A program made the translations under genes and the position numbers. This document shows, in pieces, positions 43,202-49,978 of a DNA stretch of 64,000 nt. This DNA comes from Gp7-AA10 sp035636095. Its GTDB lineage: Bacteria; Acidobacteriota; Thermoanaerobaculia; Gp7-AA8. The notes under the pieces are model-generated. The model ran no database searches. It was not told the origin of the DNA and saw only the letters and a program-made list of their open reading frames with translations. Location: the NCBI GenBank assembly GCA_035636095.1, contig DASPZU010000025.1, positions 134,876 through 198,875 on the forward strand, given 5' to 3'. Position 1 is the first letter of the stretch. Each line of letters opens with the position of its first letter.

Positions 43202-43785
43202 TGGCCAGCGATCCTCTGCGCGGCCTGTCGCGCGACTTCATGTGCCGCGGCTCGGTACTGGCCGTATTGCACGAACGGCAGGACGAACCATGCAAATAGC
43301 GGCCGTCCGCCGATGCCGATGCCCATTGGCAGCACGGCAGTGTTCTTCTTATGCAGGTCGTAGCGCGCAATCTGATTGAGCGTTCGCCCATCGTACAAGC
43401 GCACTTCGGCAGCCACTTCCGCCACGACGATCCCGACGTCGACGGCAAAGTCGCCGGTTCCGATGGCCGCCCCGCCGACCGGATGATTCATGGAGTGACT
43501 CGACACGATCTCGACGAAATAGTCTGGCGTGGGCGATGACCGGCGCGACAACTCCTCGAATGTCAAGCGCGTATCGAAGGCATCGAAGCCCAGGCCACGG
43601 AGCTCGCGGCGAAGGTCGGTTTGAACCGTCTTGGCGACGGTTTGCTCAGCGCCGTGCGTGAAGTTGTCGGACATCCGCAGGACTCCGATCCGATCGCCCG
43701 GCCGCGGAGTCTGGGTGAGCGCAAAAGCCGGAATCGCGATTGCAGAAGCTGCCAACAGAGCAATCGTGAAACGGATCTTTGCCAT
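43198..43785 (-). CDS. Exported hypothetical protein
   Basis: A 195-residue protein with signal peptide MAKIRFTIALLAASAIAIPAFA. The mature part has LRRELRGLGFDAFDTRLTFEEL and a glycine-rich segment (PVGGAAIGTGDF, MGIGIGGRPLFAWFVLPF). No family is recognised. ATG 43785 is chosen over 43806 (an MTMTTTT leader) because it gives a typical signal peptide. Its 5' end overlaps the divergent mtgA gene by 20 bases, head to head. It overlaps cutA by 4 bases. Confidence 0.65.
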   Translation of the reverse strand: MAKIRFTIALLAASAIAIPAFALTQTPRPGDRIGVLRMSDNFTHGAEQTVAKTVQTDLRRELRGLGFDAFDTRLTFEELSRRSSPTPDYFVEIVSSHSMNHPVGGAAIGTGDFAVDVGIVVAEVAAEVRLYDGRTLNQIARYDLHKKNTAVLPMGIGIGGRPLFAWFVLPFVQYGQYRAAAHEVARQAAQRIAGQ

Positions 43786-44590
43786 CGTCGTCGTCGTCAT
43801 TGTCACGTATATAGCCTACGCTTGGCTGACCTTTCCCGATGTTTCCGGGCTGAAAAACGGCTGGCCCACAACCACCGCCTTCATGGAGCAGCGCAAAGCC
43901 GAGTTGCGGGCAGAAGGGAAGGACGACACGCTGCAGTACGACCCGGTGCCCTACGCCCGGATTTCGCCGTATCTGCGGCGGGCGGCGCTGGTCGCCGAGG
44001 ACAATGATTTCTACGAGCACAAAGGCGTGGATGTGCAGGCGCTGAAGGAGGCCATCCAACGCGACTGGGCGCGCAAGAAGCTCACGCAGGGGGGTTCGAC
44101 CATCACGCAGCAGCTCGCGAAAAATCTATATCTTAATCAATCACGAAATCCACTACGAAAAATCAAAGAGTACTTCATCGCCCGTTCACTCGAGGAAAAT
44201 CTTTCGAAAAAGCGGATCCTCGAGCTGTACCTGAACGTCGTCGAAATGGGGGAGCGCGTTTACGGAGCTGAAGCCGCGGCGCGCGAGTACTTCCACACCA
44301 CTGCTTCCGCTCTTAGCCCGTCGCAGGCCGCCCTGCTCGCCGGGTGTCTTCCCAATCCACGCGTCATGAACCCCGGGTCGCCGAACAAGCGACTCCGCTC
44401 GCGCGAGCAGATGATCCTGGCTCGGATGCGGCGATGGGGATATCTGTACGAAGAGGAAGTCCTGACCGAGAAGACGACCGGCACCGCCACGCCCGTACCC
44501 ACGGAGACGACCGTGACGACAACGGAGACGACCGAGACTACGGAAACCACGGAAACCGCGACACCGCCGCCCACGACGACTACGCAGTGA
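43766..44590 (+). CDS. mtgA: Monofunctional peptidoglycan glycosyltransferase
   Basis: A 274-residue GT51 enzyme that polymerises lipid II into glycan strands. A TM anchor (IFAIVVVVIVTYIAYAWL) is followed by catalytic Glu in AEDNDFYEHKGVD, GGSTITQQLAKNLYL, and RKIKEYFIARSLEENLSKKRILELYLN. A 40-residue Thr/Glu-rich tail (TETTVTTTETTETTETTE) encoded by triplet repeats ends the protein; it is not part of the GT51 fold. GTG 43766 is the only start that keeps the TM helix; it lies inside the divergent exported-protein gene. It converges with and overlaps the UgpC-type ATPase gene. Confidence 0.9.
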   Translation: MKRIFAIVVVVIVTYIAYAWLTFPDVSGLKNGWPTTTAFMEQRKAELRAEGKDDTLQYDPVPYARISPYLRRAALVAEDNDFYEHKGVDVQALKEAIQRDWARKKLTQGGSTITQQLAKNLYLNQSRNPLRKIKEYFIARSLEENLSKKRILELYLNVVEMGERVYGAEAAAREYFHTTASALSPSQAALLAGCLPNPRVMNPGSPNKRLRSREQMILARMRRWGYLYEEEVLTEKTTGTATPVPTETTVTTTETTETTETTETATPPPTTTTQ

Positions 44591-45698
44591 TCCGCGCGCC
44601 GGACTGCGCGTCGAAGAAATGCAGATGCGCGGGATCGAAGCTCAACGCGAGCGGGCTTCCGACTCTTGGCAACTCCTGCGGGGCGACGCGCGCGACGATG
44701 TGATGATTTCCGCCGCTGGCGTAGATGAACATTTCGTTGCCAATTGGTTCGACAAGATCCAGCCTGAAATTCGTTCCGGTTCCGATCTCCACGTGTTCCG
44801 GCCTGACACCCAGCACGATCGCCCCCTGCCTCGGCGGTCGAGCCAGCGGGATGGTCAGTGCGTTGGAGGTGAATCGGCTGTCGGAGATGTGTCCCTCCAG
44901 AAAATTCATGGGCGGGCTGCCGATGAATCCGGCCACGAAGCGATTGGCAGGCTCGCGATAGAGATTCAACGGCTTGTCGATCTGCTGAATTTTTCCCTGG
45001 TCCAGCACGACGATGCGATCGCCGAGGGTCATGGCTTCGATCTGATCGTGCGTGACGTAGATCATGGTGGCGGCCAGACGCTGATGGAGTTGCGCGATTT
45101 CGGCGCGCGTCTGCAGCCGCAGTTTTGCGTCGAGATTCGAGAGCGGCTCGTCCAGCAGGAATGCCGCCGGCTCCCGGACGAGCGCGCGTCCGAGGGCCAC
45201 CCGCTGCCGCTGACCGCCGGAAAGTTGCCGCGGCTTCCGATCGAGGACCTGATCGAGTCCCAGCATGGATGCCGCTTTGCCGACGCGGTCATCGATTTCT
45301 TTCTTGGAGAGATGACGCAGCTTCAGGCCGAAGGCCATGTTGTCGTACACCGACATGTGCGGATAGAGCGCATAGTTCTGAAAGACCATCGCGATGTCGC
45401 GCGCCTTCGGGGGAACGTGCACCGGGTTGTGGGGGGTGTGGTCGCTCCGTTGAAACACCATCGCCACGTCGCGCTGCTTGGGAGGGACGTCGTTGACCAC
45501 GCGCTCGCCGATGGTGATCGTGCCGCTGGAGACCGTTTCCAGCCCGGCGATCATGCGCAGCAGCGTGCTCTTGCCCGATCCGGAGGGTCCGACGAAAACC
45601 ATGAACTCGCCATCATGGATGTCGAAGCTCGCGTTCTCGACGGCCACGTAACCGTTGTCATAGACTTTGCGAACGCCAGCGAGCGCCACACGCGCCAT
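44580..45698 (-). CDS. MalK/UgpC-type sugar ABC transporter ATPase with duplicated Q-loop
   Basis: A 372-residue importer ATPase: Walker A GPSGSGKST (37-45), signature LSGGQRQRVALGRAL, Walker B FLLDEPLSNLD, and a C-terminal MOP-like domain (VRPEHVEI). Residues 71-83 (VPPKQRDVAMVFQ) are repeated at 95-107 (VPPKARDIAMVFQ) with RSDHTPHNPVH between, a 24-residue tandem duplication carrying two Q-loop glutamines. Family members have one copy. It has no permease beside it and is divergent from GH1 (25-base gap). It may energise the sugar permeases at 52.9-54.6 kb, which lack an ATPase, as MsiK/UgpC-type ATPases often serve several importers. Confidence 0.9.
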   Translation of the reverse strand: MARVALAGVRKVYDNGYVAVENASFDIHDGEFMVFVGPSGSGKSTLLRMIAGLETVSSGTITIGERVVNDVPPKQRDVAMVFQRSDHTPHNPVHVPPKARDIAMVFQNYALYPHMSVYDNMAFGLKLRHLSKKEIDDRVGKAASMLGLDQVLDRKPRQLSGGQRQRVALGRALVREPAAFLLDEPLSNLDAKLRLQTRAEIAQLHQRLAATMIYVTHDQIEAMTLGDRIVVLDQGKIQQIDKPLNLYREPANRFVAGFIGSPPMNFLEGHISDSRFTSNALTIPLARPPRQGAIVLGVRPEHVEIGTGTNFRLDLVEPIGNEMFIYASGGNHHIVARVAPQELPRVGSPLALSFDPAHLHFFDAQSGARITA

Positions 45699-45723
45699 CA
45701 CGAACCCTCTGGGCCGCGCGAGT

Positions 45724-47067
45724 ATGACACACGACAATCTTTTCCCGCCCGACTTCCTGTGGGGCACGGCCACGGCCGCGTATCAGGTCGAAGGATCGCC
45801 GCTGGCCGACGGAGCGGGCCCGAGCATCTGGCATCGCTTCAGTCACACGCCCGGCCTGGTGCTCAACGGCGACACGGGCGATGTCGCGTGCGATCACTAT
45901 CACCGTTACGAAGCTGACATCGCGCTCATGCGCGAGCTGGGAGTGAATGCCTATCGCTTCAGCATTTCGTGGAGCCGCATTTTTCCGGACGGCAAAGGCC
46001 GCGTGAACGAGAACGGTCTCGACTTCTATCGCCGGCTGGTGGATGGATTGCGCGCTGCCGGAATCCAACCCCTGATCACGCTCTTTCATTGGGACCTGCC
46101 GGCGGCGCTCGACGATCGCGGCGGTTGGCTCAATCGCAACATCGCGCGCTGGTTCGCCGATTACGCCATCGTGATGTTTCGCGCGCTCGACGACCGGCAG
46201 CCGATGTGGGCCACGCTGAACGAGCCGTGGGTCGTGACCGATGGAGGGTATCTGCACGGACCGCTCGCGCCGGGACATCGCAACTGGTTCGAAGCTCCCA
46301 TCGCCGCGCATAACCTCCTGCGCGCGCACGGCGCGGCTGTGGCAGCTTATCGCGGAGTCGGCAAGGGACAGATCGGCATCGTGGTCAATCTCGAGCCGAA
46401 GTATCCGGCAACCGAGAGCGAGGAAGATCGCAGCGCAGTCGTCCGCGCGGACGCGTACATGAACCGGCAGTATCTCGATCCGATTTTCAAGGGTTCCTAT
46501 CCCAAGGAGCTCGCTTCGCTGTACGGCGAAGCGTGGCCGTCATTTCCCGACAGCGATTTCGACGACATCCGCCAGCGCGTCGATTTCGTCGGCGTCAACT
46601 ACTACACACGCGGCCTGACGCGCCACGACGAGAAAAAGATGATCGAGCGCGCGGATCGCGTCCGGAATCCACGCGCGGTGTACACCGAGACGTCATGGGA
46701 AGTTTTTCCGCAGGGCCTGACCGACATTCTGTTATGGGTGCGCGAGCGCTACGGCAAGCTGCCGGTTTACATCACCGAGAATGGCGCGGCCTTTTACGAT
46801 CCGCCAACTGCCGACGGCACGGTCGAAGATCCACTGCGCGTCGATTACTTGCGCAAGCACATTCGCGCTGCGCGCGAAGCGATGCAGCACGGCGTCGATC
46901 TGCGCGGCTATTTCGTCTGGTCCCTCCTCGACAATTTCGAATGGGCCCTCGGCTACTCCAAGCGGTTCGGCATCATCCACGTCGACTTCCAGACCCAGAA
47001 GCGAACGCTGAAACGCAGCGCGCATTTTTATAAGGATGTGATCCGGGCGCGCGGCGGGGGGCTGTGA
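45724..47067 (+). CDS. GH1 beta-glucosidase
   Basis: A 447-residue family 1 glycoside hydrolase. It starts FPPDFLWGTATAAYQVEG, with acid/base Glu167 in TLNEPWV and nucleophile Glu352 in YITENGAA. It also shows YRFSISWSRIFP and WSLLDNFEWALGYSKRFGI. No signal peptide, so it is cytoplasmic, cleaving imported disaccharides to glucose. It is divergent from the UgpC-type ATPase, which suggests joint use in oligosaccharide uptake and breakdown. Confidence 0.95.
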   Translation: MTHDNLFPPDFLWGTATAAYQVEGSPLADGAGPSIWHRFSHTPGLVLNGDTGDVACDHYHRYEADIALMRELGVNAYRFSISWSRIFPDGKGRVNENGLDFYRRLVDGLRAAGIQPLITLFHWDLPAALDDRGGWLNRNIARWFADYAIVMFRALDDRQPMWATLNEPWVVTDGGYLHGPLAPGHRNWFEAPIAAHNLLRAHGAAVAAYRGVGKGQIGIVVNLEPKYPATESEEDRSAVVRADAYMNRQYLDPIFKGSYPKELASLYGEAWPSFPDSDFDDIRQRVDFVGVNYYTRGLTRHDEKKMIERADRVRNPRAVYTETSWEVFPQGLTDILLWVRERYGKLPVYITENGAAFYDPPTADGTVEDPLRVDYLRKHIRAAREAMQHGVDLRGYFVWSLLDNFEWALGYSKRFGIIHVDFQTQKRTLKRSAHFYKDVIRARGGGL

Positions 47068-47074
47068 GCAACAT

Positions 47075-47575
47075 TTACCGCGTCGCCGCGGCGCTTGACC
47101 ACTTGCTGCCTTCTGCCGACTTCAACCATTCGCCGGCGACCTGCCGTGTCGCGACGTTGAGCCGGTTCCAGACATTGATGTTCGCGATCGCAATGATCAG
47201 CGCCGCGAGCGCTTGCTCGTTGTAATGCTGCCCGACTTCATTCCAAAGCTCGTCCGGTACCGCGTCCGGCCGATCGCTGATCCGCGTCAGCGCCTCAGTC
47301 AGCGCGAGCGCGGCGCGTTCGGCATCAGTGAAGTAGGGCGCGTCGCGCCAGGCGGACAGTGCGAAAAGTCGCTCGTCCGTTTCGCCTGATCTCTTGAGCT
47401 CGCGGGAGTGCATGTCAACGCAGACGCTGCAGCCGTTGATCTGGCTGGCGCGCAGTTGAACGAGAAGGATCGTTCGTGGAGGGACGCCACGCTTTTCTGT
47501 CGCCGCGTTGAGGGCGTAGAGCGCTTTCATGGCATCGGGGATGATCATCACGGGATTGGGCATTCGCGCTTGCAT
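47075..47575 (-). CDS. Carboxymuconolactone decarboxylase/AhpD-family protein
   Basis: A 166-residue AhpD-like protein. The redox motif CxxC is in GCSVCVDMHSRELKRSGE, followed by the helix ERAALALTEALTRI. It is probably a thiol peroxidase or antioxidant partner. It is divergent from the ECF41 sigma factor, the standard neighbourhood of this sigma group, and has a matching ECF41-type promoter. ATG 47575 is chosen because the longer frame crosses that promoter. Confidence 0.88.
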   Translation of the reverse strand: MQARMPNPVMIIPDAMKALYALNAATEKRGVPPRTILLVQLRASQINGCSVCVDMHSRELKRSGETDERLFALSAWRDAPYFTDAERAALALTEALTRISDRPDAVPDELWNEVGQHYNEQALAALIIAIANINVWNRLNVATRQVAGEWLKSAEGSKWSSAAATR

Positions 47576-47590
47576 GATTGTTGGTCTCCT

Positions 47591-47617
47591 TGTCACATCG
47601 GTTGAATTTCGTTCGTC
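47591..47617 (+). promoter_or_regulatory. ECF41-type promoter for the sigma factor gene
   Basis: TGTCACA (47591-47597), exactly 16 bases, then CGTC (47614-47617). This is the described ECF41 autoregulated promoter form (TGTCACA-N16-CGTC). The start point would be about 30 bases before the sigma ATG at 47654. Confidence 0.8.
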
Positions 47618-47625
47618 ACTAACAT

Positions 47626-47652
47626 GACGGATCGCGATGAAAGAATGTGACC
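47626..47652 (-). promoter_or_regulatory. ECF41-type promoter for the AhpD-like gene
   Basis: On the minus strand GGTCACA (47652-47646), exactly 16 bases, then CGTC (47629-47626). It has one mismatch to the ECF41 consensus and lies 9 bases from the opposing promoter, so the two divergent promoters are packed side by side. Confidence 0.7.
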
Positions 47653-47653
47653 G

Positions 47654-48508
47654 ATGACCGCACGCGAATGGATGGCAGAGCAGTTCGAAAACCACAGAAA
47701 CCATCTGCGCGGCGTGGCCTATCGGATGCTCGGCTCGCTGAGCGAAGCAGACGATGCCGTACAGCAGGCCTGGCTGCGGCTCAGCCGGTCGGACGCAAAC
47801 GATATTGAGAACCTCGGCGGATGGCTGACGACGGTCGTGGCGCGAGTGTCCATGGACATGCTGCGTTCGCGCGAATCGCGGCGCGAAGAACCGCTGGATC
47901 CGATCGCTGGTCAGGCGGGTGGAAAGAACCCGGAGGATGAAACGCTACTCGCCAATTCGATCGGGCTGGCGCTGCTGGTCGTACTCGACACGCTCGGCCC
48001 GGCCGAACGGCTCGCATTCGTGTTGCACGATTTGTTCGGCATGTCATTCGACGAAATCGCTCCCATCGTTGAACGCTCGCCGGCGGCGGCCAGGCAGCTG
48101 GCCAGCCGCGCGCGACGTCGGGTGCAGGGAGCGCGGGCGGTCCCCGATGCCGATCTCACGCATCAGCGGGAAGTTGTCGACGCGTTCCTGGCCGCGTCGC
48201 GCAACGGCGACTTCGACGCGCTTCTGGCAGTCCTCGATCCGGACGCTGTGCTGCGAGGCGACGCTGCCGCCCTGCGTGGCGCGCCGCCGGAGATCCGCGG
48301 TGCCGCCGCCATCGCGAACCGAGCCATCAAGGGCGGCGCAAGGGCTGCACAACCTGCGCTCGTCAATGGGGCGGTCGGAGTGGTCGTGGCTCCGCGTGGG
48401 CGGCTCATGATGGTACTCAACTTCACGGTCAGGCGCGGGAAGATCGTCGAGATCGAGGCCATCGGCGATCCGGAACGGCTGCGTCAGCTCGACCTCGCAG
48501 TTCTGTAA
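47654..48508 (+). CDS. ECF41-family sigma factor (SigJ-like) with C-terminal SnoaL-like domain
   Basis: A 284-residue extracytoplasmic-function sigma factor. Sigma-2 (about 10-75) has YRMLGSLSEADDAVQQAWLRL; sigma-4 (about 105-160) has LGPAERLAFVLHDLFGMSFDEIA. Residues about 170-284 are the SnoaL-like extension that controls activity in the ECF41 group; there is no anti-sigma gene, as usual. ATG 47654 fits. It controls itself and the divergent AhpD-like gene through TGTCACA-type promoters. Confidence 0.93.
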   Translation: MTAREWMAEQFENHRNHLRGVAYRMLGSLSEADDAVQQAWLRLSRSDANDIENLGGWLTTVVARVSMDMLRSRESRREEPLDPIAGQAGGKNPEDETLLANSIGLALLVVLDTLGPAERLAFVLHDLFGMSFDEIAPIVERSPAAARQLASRARRRVQGARAVPDADLTHQREVVDAFLAASRNGDFDALLAVLDPDAVLRGDAAALRGAPPEIRGAAAIANRAIKGGARAAQPALVNGAVGVVVAPRGRLMMVLNFTVRRGKIVEIEAIGDPERLRQLDLAVL

Positions 48509-48518
48509 GATCAAGCTC

Positions 48519-49277
48519 ATGAAGACCCTTCTCGTCGCCTCGCTTGTCATTTGTGCGGCCGCCGCCTCTGCCGAAACTTACGAAATGACGACGTATTACG
48601 TCGCCTTTCTGTACCGAGGTGCGAAATGGACAGCGCAGGAAACAGCGGAGACCAGGAAGATCCAGGAAGACCACATGGCGAATATCCAGCGGATGCACGA
48701 CGCCGGGAAACTCGTGGTCGCCGGTCCATTCGCGGATGACGGTGATCTGAGAGGTCTTTTTCTTTTTCAAGGCCTCACCCGCGAGGAGGCCGAGAGGCTG
48801 GCAGCGAACGATCCGGCGGTGGTGGCGGGACGGCTGCGGATCGAGCTGCATCCGTGGTTTGCGGCGAAAGGCATACGAGTCGATCCGCCGACCGTGCCGC
48901 AGGAACCGACCGTCACCCTCCCGCCGGATCTCGCGCGCGTGTTGACCGACTATGAAGCAGGCTGGCGAAATGGGGATGGCGCTGCGCTCGCGAGCCTTTT
49001 CACCGAAGACGGATTCGTACTGCCGAACGGCAATCCGCCAGTCCGCGGCCGGGGCGCAATCCGGGAGTATTACAAGGGCCCCGGCGGCCCGCTGGTGTTG
49101 CGCGCTCTGGCATTTGCGACTGACGGCCCGGTCGGCTACATCATCGGCGGCTTTGCGCGGCAACAGGGCCAGCCCGACGTCGGGAAGTTCACTTTGACGC
49201 TGCGCAAGAATTCGGATGGACGATGGCTGATCGTGTCTGACATGGACAACGGAAACCGGCGACAGCCCACGAATTGA
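48519..49277 (+). CDS. Exported YCII plus DUF4440/SnoaL-like fusion protein
   Basis: A 252-residue exported protein: signal peptide MKTLLVASLVICAAAASA, then a YCII-like domain (about 25-120, YYVAFLYRGAKWT, HMANIQRMHDAGKLVVAGPF), then an NTF2/DUF4440-like domain (about 130-250, YEAGWRNGDGAALASLFTEDGFV). The fusion is unusual. It starts 10 bases after the sigma factor stop, so it is likely in the sigma operon and part of its stress response. Function is unknown. Confidence 0.8.
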   Translation: MKTLLVASLVICAAAASAETYEMTTYYVAFLYRGAKWTAQETAETRKIQEDHMANIQRMHDAGKLVVAGPFADDGDLRGLFLFQGLTREEAERLAANDPAVVAGRLRIELHPWFAAKGIRVDPPTVPQEPTVTLPPDLARVLTDYEAGWRNGDGAALASLFTEDGFVLPNGNPPVRGRGAIREYYKGPGGPLVLRALAFATDGPVGYIIGGFARQQGQPDVGKFTLTLRKNSDGRWLIVSDMDNGNRRQPTN

Positions 49278-49307
49278 TCGCGTAAAATTCATGATCGGAG
49301 GTCGACG

Positions 49308-49472
49308 ATGCGCTACCTTCCGCTCGCATTCCTCATGACGCTGCTTCCCGCCGCCACATGCACAGACCTCGTGTTCGATGCCGAGAGCAAGGCTGGGCAA
49401 CGAAACGGCGTGATCGTCACCGAACAAAGCAACACCACCGCACTGACACCACCACCATTCAGCCGTCGATGA
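49308..49472 (+). CDS. Small secreted peptide ORF
   Basis: A 54-residue frame starting MRYLPLAFLMTLLPAATCTD, a typical signal peptide, with a strong GGAGG at 49296-49300 ahead of ATG. Its TGA overlaps the next gene's ATG (ATGA). The downstream half is Thr/Pro-rich. It is supported only by its ribosome site, signal peptide and coupling; no homologue is recognised. Confidence 0.55.
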   Translation: MRYLPLAFLMTLLPAATCTDLVFDAESKAGQRNGVIVTEQSNTTALTPPPFSRR

Positions 49473-49978
49473 AGCGCTACGCTCTCGCTGTTCTCATCCT
49501 GCTCGCCGCCGCGTGTCGCAAGGAGCTGCCGATCGGCATATGGCTGTGGCGCATCGACGGGGAGTGGGCGCGGCCGGTACGACGCCCGGAGATTCAAATC
49601 GCGCCGGTTACCGTCCTCGTTTTTCGGCCCGATCACGAATACGTCGAGCTCCATTGCTGGGTCCTCGAACGGCCGGACAACACGGTTTACGTCGCGACGA
49701 ACAGCCCGCGCGTCGCGGTGGTCGGCGAATGGCAAAAGTCGTGGGGCAAGGTGTCGGTCGTGCGAAAGAGCGTTGCCACCAGCGCGCGATTCGGCGGCTC
49801 AATCGCGCCTTATTGCGCGCCGACGACTTATCGGATTGCAGAAAATTCGGTGAGGGGAGACGCCAGCGGCAAAGGCGAAGGACTCTACGCACCCGTCACG
49901 CGATTGGTGGCGCCCGACTTCGAGTACTACGTCAAAGAGGCGCGCAACTCGCCCTCGCGCTGCGCCCCTAGTAAGTAA
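49469..49978 (+). CDS. Small lipoprotein of unknown function
   Basis: A 169-residue protein with a lipoprotein signal MKRYALAVLILLAAACRKE (lipobox LAAAC, Cys16). The mature part is beta-rich with WLWRIDGEWARPVRRPE, HEYVELHCWVLE and SIAPYCAPTTYRI. ATG 49469 overlaps the stop of the small secreted ORF. It converges with the large glycosidase-like gene (11-base overlap). No family is recognised. Confidence 0.65.
   Translation: MKRYALAVLILLAAACRKELPIGIWLWRIDGEWARPVRRPEIQIAPVTVLVFRPDHEYVELHCWVLERPDNTVYVATNSPRVAVVGEWQKSWGKVSVVRKSVATSARFGGSIAPYCAPTTYRIAENSVRGDASGKGEGLYAPVTRLVAPDFEYYVKEARNSPSRCAPSK

Noticed and set aside
44456..44590. Thr/Glu triplet repeats in mtgA considered as a CRISPR or VNTR
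   Set aside because: Only short coding triplets (ACG/GAG units) in the protein tail, without spacers.
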